From NCBI RefSeq assembly GCF_029024105.1, contig NZ_CP118963.1, positions 1,302,001 through 1,366,000 of the forward strand: a stretch of 64,000 bases of DNA, read 5' to 3'. Shown here piece after piece: positions 30,901 through 37,811 of the stretch (positions within the stretch are counted from its first letter, which is position 1; every line of letters starts with the position of its first letter). The notes beneath the pieces are model-generated. The model had not been told where the DNA came from and searched no databases. It worked only from the letters and a program-made list of their open reading frames with translations. This DNA comes from Acinetobacter lwoffii. GTDB taxonomy: Bacteria; Pseudomonadota; Gammaproteobacteria; Pseudomonadales; Moraxellaceae. The translations under genes and the position numbers were made by a program.

Positions 30901-32268
30901 ACAGCAGACACAGCAAATCAAACCGCTGCAACTGCCTTATCTACTGCGAATGTTGCTGCAACTCAATCGGGTGCCAATGCAACACGACTTGATGCGATTA
31001 CATTGGAGTTAGGTGATAAGGCAACCACAGGTGCTCTATCGCAAACCAATGCCAAGGTTGCTGAGCATGAAGGGAAAATCAGCGCCAACACCACAAAGAT
31101 TGATGGCGTATATGCACAGGTTAATCCGAAGTTAATTGGCTCAACTGAAGACCTGATTGGCTCAACCGAAGGCTTTGCGGGTGTCTGGTCTATTCAATCA
31201 GCATTGATTGAAGGTGATATGGCTCAGGCACAAAGAACCGATCAAGTTCTTGCAACGATTAGCGGAAATGATGCTTTATACAAGCAACAAATCAAAGCGA
31301 ATGCTGATGCTGTTTCTGCAAACGTGAAAGCAACCACCACGCTTCAATCAACAGTTGGCCAAAACACCGCATCAATTCAGGAGGTCAGCCAGTCAGTAAA
31401 TGGTCTTTATGCCCAGAAGTACATCAAACTCGACGTAAATGGAAAGGTCGCAGGTTGGGGCGGTGCTAACGATGGCAAAGAATCTAATTTCATTTTGAAC
31501 TTTGATTCATTTGCGATTGGTTCTGGCAATAGCACAGGCTATTACCCATTTATATTCCGCAATACGCCATTCACTGATCCGGTGACGGGCACAGTGTTTC
31601 CTGTGTCCGCTTACTTAAAATCAGCAATGATGGACTATCAGTCTGTCAAAACTTCGCATATTGAAGATTTGGCAGTTAAGACTGCAAAGATTGATGATTT
31701 GGCGGTGACGACTGCGAAGATTGGTGATCTTCAGGTTGATACGCTTAAGATTAAAGACAATGCTGTTACGGTGCCGGTTGGTATTTTAATGCCAAGGCGC
31801 ACGGCAAGCCCAACAAACTCAACAGCAAGCTCAAGTCAAGAGGCAAATATAGATGCAGTTGCTGCCGCTATAGGTGATCTTGCATCAATTAGTGTAACTC
31901 GGTCTGGCGGGAAGGTCAGGGTTGACGCAGGGGTTGTTGTCTCGGACATACGTGTCGGGGCTTATCCAGCGAACAATAATGATGGTGATTTTATTTATTT
32001 GTCGCTTGTATTGCTTAGAAATGGGGAGGTTGTTGCTAGGTATAAGTTTACAGAAGCGGCAATTGCATTATCAACTAAGACGTTTGACGGGTCGTATGTT
32101 ATGCCTCCCTACATAGATAGTGCTGGGACAGGGCTAACAACGTATACATTGCGGATTGGATTTGCTATTGAAAAGGTAGGTGCGGTTGCCAATGTGCTGA
32201 CCCCTCCAGTCTCTAGAACATCATATATTCAGTCCGCCTCACTTGCGCTTTTAGAGCTAAAGAAATGA
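27907..32268 (+). CDS. Central tail fibre / host-specificity protein gpJ-like
   Basis: 1453 residues, the longest ORF. The N-terminal ~600 residues match the hub domains of J (YIKILYGLSEGEVEGLANGLQSVYLEETPLQ; IVIQYAIDLQTDGGTW; VRVRRITPNSTS; GMWDGTFKRAYTNNPAWIYYDI). FN3-like domains follow (about 625-820, ATKYQVEWRKDDGTWIKL), then an Ala/Thr/Gln-rich coiled-coil stalk (about 880-1060) with TAxT/ANTA repeats. Near 1065-1250 is a DUF1983-like region. Residues past 1290 form a variable C-terminus, likely the receptor-binding tip. Codon and base composition shift near 31,790-32,260, suggesting exchange of the tip. Confidence 0.93.
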   Translation: MNAVIKGAKAGEGKARKAVIAPDSAQSKTYIKILYGLSEGEVEGLANGLQSVYLEETPLQNPAGGWNFEDVQADFRHGTNDQAHIEGFPDISSETAINVELKSDTPWVRSLTNTDLDAIRLRFKWGPLRQQNADNGDVKGIVIQYAIDLQTDGGTWTEVLNTQIADKTSANYERSHRIDLPKADTGWTVRVRRITPNSTSEYISDKMYVDALTEVIDLKLSYPNTALLGLQYDAETFSNVAKVAVDLKGIKLQVPSNYDPVARTYAGMWDGTFKRAYTNNPAWIYYDICTAKRYALGDRLTSTMLDKWSLYRLAQYCDQMVDDGKGGKEPRFTCNVYLQSTEDAYTILSKLAGVFRAISYWDGNSIVCDADIPQDTYFTYTRANVIDGNFEYVGSRAKDRHTVAKVAWDNPANHYKTEYVYVRDEKAIASPLGVRIVEIDAWGCTSEGQAQRAGLWALKSEQLETRTVSFKVGLDGYIPQPGKVIEIADELFAGRANGGRISAVSADRKIITLDRDDVVCRAGDRLVVNGENGKAQARIVSSVSGRNITVTVAFDSVAAENVWVVDAQDLKTMKFRVMSITQDDKHQFSITGLQYESAKYNAIDFGAFIDERPISIINPTIQAPVESVSITSETMVQQGLSIETMAISWPQAQGATKYQVEWRKDDGTWIKLPITGSNSIEVQGIYAGNYEARVTAISAFDIASLPTYSILTALTGKQGLPPALANIAATGILFGYRLDWNFPAVGALDTAYTEIEISSTANGANAATLGLFAYPTTVHEIQGMQPNLTRWFRGRLIDRIGNIGPWSARVSATTSADASAVLDILSRKITETQLHQDLQTKIDKIDTIAGLDGDIGNLIDNITAVQTQADQLNTALNQETRQRISAVQDLDDGLTQEIEDRQTGDTANLNALNNYKSSNDQALANVQQQVNTAVTATSANTQAVQALDSRVTTAEGNANTAKTNAATALTKAETATTQAGSAASLASQASAIANQAADTADTANQTAATALSTANVAATQSGANATRLDAITLELGDKATTGALSQTNAKVAEHEGKISANTTKIDGVYAQVNPKLIGSTEDLIGSTEGFAGVWSIQSALIEGDMAQAQRTDQVLATISGNDALYKQQIKANADAVSANVKATTTLQSTVGQNTASIQEVSQSVNGLYAQKYIKLDVNGKVAGWGGANDGKESNFILNFDSFAIGSGNSTGYYPFIFRNTPFTDPVTGTVFPVSAYLKSAMMDYQSVKTSHIEDLAVKTAKIDDLAVTTAKIGDLQVDTLKIKDNAVTVPVGILMPRRTASPTNSTASSSQEANIDAVAAAIGDLASISVTRSGGKVRVDAGVVVSDIRVGAYPANNNDGDFIYLSLVLLRNGEVVARYKFTEAAIALSTKTFDGSYVMPPYIDSAGTGLTTYTLRIGFAIEKVGAVANVLTPPVSRTSYIQSASLALLELKK

Positions 32269-32807
32269 CCACTATTATTACACGGTATGGCAAACCCTTA
32301 TTTAGCATACACGGGGATGCTGAAACTATTAAATTAAACACACCTGAAGATTGTGTGGCGGTTGACGACCCTCCATCTGCAAACATGCAGTACAAAGATA
32401 GTGAATGGATGGACCTGCCACCCAAACCATCAGATTTTTATCAATTTAACTATGAAGTAGGGGAGTGGATCGACCCCCGCACCATCGACGAAATCAAAGC
32501 CCAGAAATGGGCCGAGATTAAATCTGGGCGAGACAGTCTTGAGTTTAGCGGTTTTGAATTTGAGGGTAATATTTACGACTCAGATCAGGTTTCTCAAGGT
32601 CGAATTATGGGCGCGGCTGCTGCCGGGATAGATCAAGTCTGGACTTTAGCTGACAACACTACAGTTGAGTTAAGCGCATCACAGTTGCAGCAACTCTATG
32701 CCGCATTGCAAGCGCATATTGCAAACGCTCATGAACGTGGGCGTATCGCAAGGCAGTTAATCCATGAAGCCGAAACCAAAGAGCAGGTTGAAGCAATTAA
32801 TTTATAG
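32265..32807 (+). CDS. Tail fibre accessory protein, DUF4376-like
   Basis: 180 residues with an ATGA overlap to gpJ. The N-terminal ~70 residues are variable. The C-terminal DEIKAQKWAEIKSGRDSLEFSGFEFEGNIYDSDQVSQGRIMGAAAAGIDQVWTLADNTTVELSASQLQQLYAALQAHIANAHERGR is typical of the DUF4376 domain found in tail-fibre-associated proteins. It may be a fibre assembly chaperone or a virion component. The stop codon lies in the left arm of the following hairpin. Confidence 0.85.
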   Translation: MTTIITRYGKPLFSIHGDAETIKLNTPEDCVAVDDPPSANMQYKDSEWMDLPPKPSDFYQFNYEVGEWIDPRTIDEIKAQKWAEIKSGRDSLEFSGFEFEGNIYDSDQVSQGRIMGAAAAGIDQVWTLADNTTVELSASQLQQLYAALQAHIANAHERGRIARQLIHEAETKEQVEAINL

Positions 32808-32827
32808 CACCTCCGGGTGCTTTTTTA
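32806..32827 (+). terminator. Terminator before the lysis genes
   Basis: AGCACC/GGTGC(T) stem with TCCG loop followed by TTTTTTATTA. It ends 23 nt before the next ATG. Confidence 0.8.
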
Positions 32828-32849
32828 TTACCAAAATTTAGGGGGCGCA

Positions 32850-33407
32850 ATGTCAAATGACTATTCATCTGACCCACCAGTAGCAACAGCAGGGCAGCTT
32901 CTTGCCATCTCAGACAAGATTAATGACATATCTAAAAGTATGGATAAGTTAGCTGAAATGCCCCAAAAGCTCGACCGTATGAATATGCAGTTAGAGCAAC
33001 TCAATAAAGAGCATCAGCAGACCCGTAATGACTTAAATCAGACTCGGGACAATCTGCAAGATGATCTGGATCGAGCCAAGTCAAACTTTAAAAGCGAGAT
33101 TAAGCAGGTTCGAAATGAGATCGATCCGAAGTTTAAAGAGATGGATATGCAGATCAGGGTGCTACATGAAAGCAAAACAAAGATTGATAACACCACAAGC
33201 CTTGTACGCTTTGGTGGCATTTTCTTAGCTGGCTTGTTTGTTGTTGCCTGGAATACGCAGACGAGCAAAACAGACACGGTAAACACTCAAGCCATGACCA
33301 ACAGCCAATCCATCCAAGTTCTTGAAAAACAATCCGACCAACTTTTAAGAACAGTTGAAGAAATCCGCAACAAACTTTATGAACGAAATATGAGAGAGGA
33401 AAAATGA
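32850..33407 (+). CDS. Coiled-coil membrane protein of the lysis cassette
   Basis: 185 residues from ATG 32,850 behind AGGGGG. Residues of about 20-120 are a long coiled coil (MDKLAEMPQKLDRMNMQLEQLNKEHQQTRNDLNQTRDNLQDDLDRAKSNF). One membrane helix lies at about 127-145 (FGGIFLAGLFVVAWN). A short charged C-terminal part follows. Placed directly before the holin, it could be an antiholin, a pinholin regulator or an inner-membrane lysis component. It lacks the N-terminal anchor of a classic i-spanin. Function unknown. Confidence 0.65.
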   Translation: MSNDYSSDPPVATAGQLLAISDKINDISKSMDKLAEMPQKLDRMNMQLEQLNKEHQQTRNDLNQTRDNLQDDLDRAKSNFKSEIKQVRNEIDPKFKEMDMQIRVLHESKTKIDNTTSLVRFGGIFLAGLFVVAWNTQTSKTDTVNTQAMTNSQSIQVLEKQSDQLLRTVEEIRNKLYERNMREEK

Positions 33408-33622
33408 AATTCATCCCCGAAAATGTCTGGAAATATTTATCTGTAAAGCTCCCAATTATCGGAGCTTTTTTATTGGGTGTGCTGCCTGTTTTAATTCAGG
33501 AAGGCATCAATACGCAGCTTATCCCTGCTGAATACCATGCTATTTTGCTTTCTGTAGTTTTACCGGCACTAGCATACGTTGGCCGTAAGATTGCGCAGCC
33601 TAAAGTTAAGGGTGGTCCATAA
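33404..33622 (+). CDS. Putative holin
   Basis: 72 residues, ATGA overlap on both sides. Two hydrophobic helices, about 13-32 (VKLPIIGAFLLGVLPVLIQEG) and 44-62 (YHAILLSVVLPALAYVG), joined by a short loop, with a basic tail (RKIAQPKVKGG). Small size, two membrane helices, charged C-terminus and the lysozyme gene immediately downstream support a class II holin. The family could not be named from sequence alone. Confidence 0.75.
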   Translation: MKFIPENVWKYLSVKLPIIGAFLLGVLPVLIQEGINTQLIPAEYHAILLSVVLPALAYVGRKIAQPKVKGGP

Positions 33623-34197
33623 TGAAACACATTTTTGATTTCTTGCGAAAGATTAGTGGCGGCAAACTCACCCAGAAGCAGGTTGATGCTGCAGATAATC
33701 TGATTGCAACTGCCTATGACGATCTGAACGATGTATTAGGTATCGCCACAGATGAAATGCATGTGAGTCCAAGTGGAGTCGATTTGATCTGCAATTTTGA
33801 AGGTCTGCGACTGAAAGCCTATGATGATGGCGTAGGTGTATGGACTATTGGTTTCGGCACCACAAAATACCCAAATGGTATTCGTGTCAAAAAAGGGGAT
33901 ACCTGCACACTGGATCAAGCCAAAGCTTATATGCAGAACGATCTGAAATCATTTGAGCAGACTGTAAATAATACGGTCAAAGTTCCACTCAATCAGAATC
34001 AGTTCGATGCTTTAGTTTCACTGGCCTACAACATTGGATCAACTGCATTCAAAAATTCCACTTTGGTCAAACGATTGAATGAAGGAAATTATAAAGCTGC
34101 AGCCAATCAGTTTGATGTATGGGTGAATGCCGGTGGCAAGCGCATGCAAGGTCTGGTCAATCGCCGGGCTGCTGAAAAGGCCTTATTCTTAAAATGA
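33622..34197 (+). CDS. Endolysin, T4-type lysozyme (GH24)
   Basis: 191 residues. The catalytic triad is in the T4L pattern: E60 (CNFEGLRLKAYDDG), D69 and T75 (VWTIGFG), with spacing 9 and 6. FDALVSLAYNIG and VNRRAAEKALF are further GH24 segments. The N-terminal ~47 residues are helical (LTQKQVDAADNLIATAYDDLNDVLG) and positively/negatively mixed, possibly a small binding or SAR-like module, but no clear signal peptide is seen, so holin dependence is expected. It hydrolyses peptidoglycan at lysis. It starts on the last base of the holin stop. Confidence 0.95.
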   Translation: MKHIFDFLRKISGGKLTQKQVDAADNLIATAYDDLNDVLGIATDEMHVSPSGVDLICNFEGLRLKAYDDGVGVWTIGFGTTKYPNGIRVKKGDTCTLDQAKAYMQNDLKSFEQTVNNTVKVPLNQNQFDALVSLAYNIGSTAFKNSTLVKRLNEGNYKAAANQFDVWVNAGGKRMQGLVNRRAAEKALFLK

Positions 34198-34295
34198 AGT
34201 TATTTGCTTTATTGCTGTGCCTCCTCTTATCGGGTTGCACAGCTCATTCGATTACGACGAATGTGAATGTGGGGATATGTGTGAAGGCTCTTTAA
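34194..34295 (+). CDS. Tiny lipoprotein after the endolysin (o-spanin candidate)
   Basis: 33 residues overlapping the endolysin stop (AAATGAAG). MKLFALLLCLLLSGC is a complete lipoprotein signal with lipobox LSGC, leaving a mature peptide of only 19 residues (CTAHSITTNVNVGICVKAL). Its place directly after the lysozyme is that of Rz/Rz1 spanins, and Rz1-type proteins are small outer-membrane lipoproteins. It lacks the proline-rich linker of Rz1 and no partner i-spanin is clear, so the role is uncertain. Confidence 0.6.
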   Translation: MKLFALLLCLLLSGCTAHSITTNVNVGICVKAL

Positions 34296-34309
34296 GTGAG
34301 GGCTTTTTT
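34284..34309 (+). terminator. Terminator of the late operon
   Basis: AAGGCTC pairs with GAGGGCTT (one bulge) followed by TTTTTT; it overlaps the stop of the lipoprotein gene. Confidence 0.6.
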
Positions 34310-34423
34310 ATTTAAATAAATCATCATTATTGCGGATGTGTAAAGATTCTCAGATATAATTGCATAGCTCATTCAATGGTGATTAATGCAAATTTAGGAA
34401 GATATTTGAATACCCTATATCGC

Positions 34424-35071
34424 CTAATCTAGATCTATCAATTCACAATACTCTCTTAACTCTGGAATTCTCAATATTTGGGGTGTTAGTTTTGTATGGT
34501 CAGGAACGTTCCATATTGCTCTAATTTCATTTTGATAGGAAAAACTTTCGTCTTTGAATAACATTGGATTTTGGCCATAATTAATATGATTCCATTCTTC
34601 TTCTTTTGTCATATATTTTATTTTGTCAAAATAAACCAATTTTGCATTGTGTGTTTGTTTTAACTTGGTACTGATTAATTTTATAAATTTATCTGGATGC
34701 GTGATAACCACCCCAGCATCATATTTAAATTTCTCTAAAACAAGAGGCGTATGCTCAAATGAGGCACAAAATACTAAGTGGTTATTGCTTGAAACCTCTT
34801 TAGTAAACATGGGGGAATCACCCTCCATAATTAGAACCCCCTCTCCGAAGAGTCTCCCTCCAAGATAATTATTCAAAATTCTGTGAGTCGCAGGGTCTCT
34901 GGATGCTAAATCTAACCTCTTTACACTCACATTTACATTTTTAAGACCTTCCTTGTTATCTTGAATCCCTTCTTCATATTTGCTATCCCTATACTCATGT
35001 AGCGTTCCTATCCTAATAATCCCTTTATTAAGGAGCTTATCAATATGAGCTTTTTTCGAATATTTAAACAT
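34424..35071 (-). CDS. Unknown cargo (moron-like) gene at the prophage right end
   Basis: 215 residues on the opposite strand to the late operon, AT-richer than the phage genes. It begins MFKYSKKAHIDKLLNKGIIRIGTLHEYRDSKYEEGIQDNKEG and ends YQNEIRAIWNVPDHTKLTPQILRIPELREYCELIDLD. The N-terminal pattern (YK-aromatic...LL..G.IRIGTLxxYR) and late NEIRA-type motif are reminiscent of small DUF2971-like proteins, but I cannot confirm it. There is no signal peptide or membrane helix. Position, strand and composition are those of a lysogenic-conversion gene. Defence or exclusion is only a hypothesis. AAGGGGG lies 14 nt before the start. Confidence 0.65.
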   Translation of the reverse strand: MFKYSKKAHIDKLLNKGIIRIGTLHEYRDSKYEEGIQDNKEGLKNVNVSVKRLDLASRDPATHRILNNYLGGRLFGEGVLIMEGDSPMFTKEVSSNNHLVFCASFEHTPLVLEKFKYDAGVVITHPDKFIKLISTKLKQTHNAKLVYFDKIKYMTKEEEWNHINYGQNPMLFKDESFSYQNEIRAIWNVPDHTKLTPQILRIPELREYCELIDLD

Positions 35072-35446
35072 TTCTTTTAATTTCCCCCTTAAGGTATATC
35101 TTATACTTTATGCCAAACTCTGCTCAGAATCTTTCCTGAAAAACTTCTTTTTCATACTATATGCATTATGTAGAAGTAGGTTTATATTTTTAGAAGAACA
35201 AATGCTTTCTGAACTCATGTAAAATAGATGATATAATCAGCACTAACAAGTAGTTGTTGCTTGTGGATAACTTCTTAATTACGCCAGTTTTTCGCCCATT
35301 AATCATAAGTATTTGTTTTTAGACAATAAAAAGCCCCATGGTTAGGGGCTAGTCGTATATAGGTCAAGCCCATATACTGTAAGAGGCTCATCTCAAACTG
35401 CGTGTATTAGAACACAGCAGCCTGAAAATAACCATCTAAATCTGAT
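35072..35446. other. Non-coding junction between prophage and host (probable attR region)
   Basis: 375 bp without a credible ORF or tRNA. It contains a TATAAT at 35,232-35,237, an ACAAG...CTTGT dyad around 35,244-35,262, and a minus-strand hairpin terminator at 35,328-35,350 that would serve the hydrolase gene to the right. The attachment site most likely lies here, but the left half is outside the window so the core repeat cannot be defined. Confidence 0.4.
35328..35350 (-). terminator. Terminator of the alpha/beta hydrolase transcript
   Basis: On the minus strand AGCCCC pairs with GGGGCT across seven bases, followed by TTTTTATTG, about 100 nt after the stop codon of the hydrolase gene. Confidence 0.7.
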
Positions 35447-36310
35447 TTAAACAGCCAATTGCTGTTCAATCACCGGCCATAAATTCTGATGCGACTTTTT
35501 AAACATCAGCATATGACCAATGTTTTTATACGCATAACTTTTAGGTCTAAGTTCAATTATCTGGGTTTTTGCGTTTGGATATAAACGTAGTAAATCTTTC
35601 ACATTGGCTTCGGTGGCAATTTCATCATCCGATGACCAGATTGAGGTAATCGGGCAGGTGACTTGAGCATGATAATCATGGGATGGTGCAATATTTTTAC
35701 CAATCGCGTTGATTACATAACCCGGTTTACTACAGAACTGCGCCCATTCGCGAGCTACATCTTTCGGCAGGTTTTCACCCATACCAATCGCTTGAGTCGG
35801 GCCATAGCCTTTAGTGAAGCGTGCCAGTGGGAAAATGACATTAAACATCACTGGCGCAAGTAACTTGGTTTTGCCTTTGAGTCCTTTCACATGTCCGGTA
35901 GAGCCAGAGACAGCCACCACTTTTGCGACTTTATGATGATTTGGTACGATTCCTAAAAGCTGACCACCGGCACTATGTCCAAGTAGTATCACTTTTTCTG
36001 CATTAGTACGCGTTGATAAAGCATCTATTGCGGCCGGTATATCCAGTTGACCCCATTGCACAATACTGGCTTTTGAATTTTTCAACGGGCCATGTAGTGA
36101 ATCACCAATCCCCCGGAAATCAAAGACCATAACCGCATAGCCTTGCGCTTGTAACCACACACAAAACTGATGATAAAACTGTTTAGTAATGCCAGTTGCC
36201 GGGCAGACTAATACTGGAAGTTTGTCAGTTTCAGAAATAGCTGCATAAAAACGTGCACTTAAGCGATAGCCATCTTGGCACTGGAGAGTCAATGTTTCAA
36301 ATTCAGACAT
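35447..36310 (-). CDS. Alpha/beta fold hydrolase
   Basis: 287 residues. The central VILLGHSAGGQLLG gives the nucleophile elbow (GHSAGG), VMVFDFRGIGDS the strand after the oxyanion region, SIWSSDDEIA the acid region, and a late NIGHML supplies the catalytic His. Substrate unknown. The pattern is of a serine esterase/lipase of the type common in Acinetobacter. First host-like gene to the right of the prophage. It is transcribed toward the phage and ends at a terminator about 100 nt on. Confidence 0.85.
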   Translation of the reverse strand: MSEFETLTLQCQDGYRLSARFYAAISETDKLPVLVCPATGITKQFYHQFCVWLQAQGYAVMVFDFRGIGDSLHGPLKNSKASIVQWGQLDIPAAIDALSTRTNAEKVILLGHSAGGQLLGIVPNHHKVAKVVAVSGSTGHVKGLKGKTKLLAPVMFNVIFPLARFTKGYGPTQAIGMGENLPKDVAREWAQFCSKPGYVINAIGKNIAPSHDYHAQVTCPITSIWSSDDEIATEANVKDLLRLYPNAKTQIIELRPKSYAYKNIGHMLMFKKSHQNLWPVIEQQLAV

Positions 36311-36427
36311 ACGTTACACTATGATTTTTATCATCCCATGAAGCTTTTACTGTATAGATTTTTAGCAGGGTAGGTCGGGGAAAACATGACTTTAAAGTCA
36401 GTCAAATAATAAACATGGAATGATCTT

Positions 36428-36886
36428 ATGCAGCTAATGGAACTTGAGCTGGCCGTTAAAATCGGCATTATTTTTAGTGGAATCTTCTTGTGGATCGGGA
36501 TGTTGACCGGTGTCTGGAAATATTGGCAGATTCGTCAATCGCCTCAGTCACGTGCACATTATTATGTCGATATTGCCCATCGTAGCAGCCTGCTTTATGC
36601 ACCTGCGACCTTAATTCTGGCAGTATTGGCCTATTGTTCAGTATTGCCGAGTAGGGTGAATCTGATTTGCGTACTCATTAATATAATATTTTTCAGCTTC
36701 TCGATTGCCGCTTATATGTTGCATGGTTTCCTGCAAGATACGACGAATCAGTTTAAACAGCCGCATCAACTGGGTAAATTTCATTTGCCTGGAAGTTTAA
36801 TGACTTTCGCCATGCTGGGTTTAATTGTTGCAGAATTGGGCGGGACAGGGATTTTGCTCTATGGAGCATTTGCGGGATTATTTTAA
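36428..36886 (+). CDS. Four-helix integral membrane protein
   Basis: 152 residues with four predicted membrane helices, at about 10-32, 60-78, 83-103 and 126-148. A polar loop lies between the first and second (WKYWQIRQSPQSRAHYYVDIAHRSS). The pattern of a conserved His in the second helix region (DIAHRSSLLYAP) is notable, but I do not recognise the family. It is divergent from the hydrolase gene across 117 bp that contain no strong motif. Confidence 0.7.
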   Translation: MQLMELELAVKIGIIFSGIFLWIGMLTGVWKYWQIRQSPQSRAHYYVDIAHRSSLLYAPATLILAVLAYCSVLPSRVNLICVLINIIFFSFSIAAYMLHGFLQDTTNQFKQPHQLGKFHLPGSLMTFAMLGLIVAELGGTGILLYGAFAGLF

Positions 36887-36999
36887 TCTTCTTTTTATAG
36901 TTATTCTGAAAGGATGCTGGAATGATTGAAAATTAAAACACTTTTTTCACCAGATGGATGACTGGCCATATCATCCATCTGGGCTAATTTAAAATTTGA

Positions 37000-37218
37000 T
37001 TATCGGTATTTCTGGTCTATGGCAGCCCATAGGAAAAATGCAGCTGAGACAATCAGTGCATAGCCAAAGTATTCAAGTTTTAAATTACCTTGAATTAAGC
37101 AATGAACGGTTAAAGTCAGCATGAGTGCAAAAGTGGTGCATATAAATGTCACCAGATTGGTGTTGTTGGCTTTAAGAGCGTCAATGAAGACTTGCTTGTT
37201 GAAATGTAATGATAACAT
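37000..37218 (-). CDS. Small two-helix membrane protein
   Basis: 72 residues when started at the ATG (37,218) six bases after GGGAGGG. Two upstream ATGs at 37,224 and 37,233 would place the purine run inside the coding sequence. Two helices: about 20-40 (TFICTTFALMLTLTVHCLI) and 48-66 (EYFGYALIVSAAFFLWAAI). Unknown family. Probably a host inner-membrane protein. Confidence 0.55.
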   Translation of the reverse strand: MLSLHFNKQVFIDALKANNTNLVTFICTTFALMLTLTVHCLIQGNLKLEYFGYALIVSAAFFLWAAIDQKYR

Positions 37219-37811
37219 CTCCATCCCTCCCATTTATTTATGTTATTGAAGATTAAAGCAGATTTAATCAGTCAGAATTGAATATATAGTTGTACTGTTT
37301 AATTTGGGCCTTTGCAACTGCCGTGGCAGGCTTTTACAGTCAAAATGGCCATCTTTAGTCGTATAACTACATAATCACTTGATTAGGCAAGAATTATATT
37401 TTCAGATTTCACCTCCAGTTAATTTTGGAAATAAGATGTAGTCATCATTTAATTAATGCGACCAGATAGAAAATGCAAATTTTACGCCAAAGATATGTAG
37501 GGTTAATCAATACTTTGTAAGTCTGCGTATGACTCGGAAGGGAACTTGGTTTAAGTTGGCAACAATAAGTATCTAACATCAGAAAATCAAAAGTTCTGTT
37601 TATATTTATATAAAAAATAAAATAATTAAAGTGCGATCTTATTTATAGAAACGATTTTTTATAGAAAATCTTAGTATCAAGATTTACAGCGGTGATTTGA
37701 TGTCATCATTAAGAAACAATAAATGTCCGTTTGGATAAAACCTGACAATTATTGATCACGCTCAAACCGGATTTTGGGTAAAAATACGATTTTTCAGACA
37801 TCCTAGAAGTT
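37219..37811. other. AT-rich intergenic region, no supported gene
   Basis: About 590 bp without a convincing ORF. It contains a small perfect dyad (CTGCCGTGGCAG, 37,318-37,329) and long A/T runs near 37,600. No tRNA, repeat or riboswitch is recognised. Confidence 0.4.

Larger units (their letters stand above)
1..35071. mobile_element. Lambda-like siphophage prophage (left end outside the window)
   Basis: A continuous block of phage genes in replication, packaging, head, tail and lysis order, almost all on the plus strand with 1-10 bp overlaps. The tail genes follow the lambda order (terminator, tube, G/GT, tape measure, M, L, K, I, J). No integrase or CI-type repressor is seen, so the early/integration arm must lie left of position 1. 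The right limit is uncertain. The last clear phage gene ends at 34,295, a probable cargo gene ends at 35,071, and host-like genes resume at 35,447. The set of structural, packaging and lysis genes looks intact, with no frameshifted or truncated member apart from the programmed frameshift, so an active prophage is plausible. Confidence 0.93.

Noticed and set aside
35221..35350. tRNA or tmRNA at the prophage right boundary
   Set aside because: No cloverleaf, T-loop consensus or CCA end could be found on either strand. The hairpin is a terminator of the minus-strand hydrolase gene.
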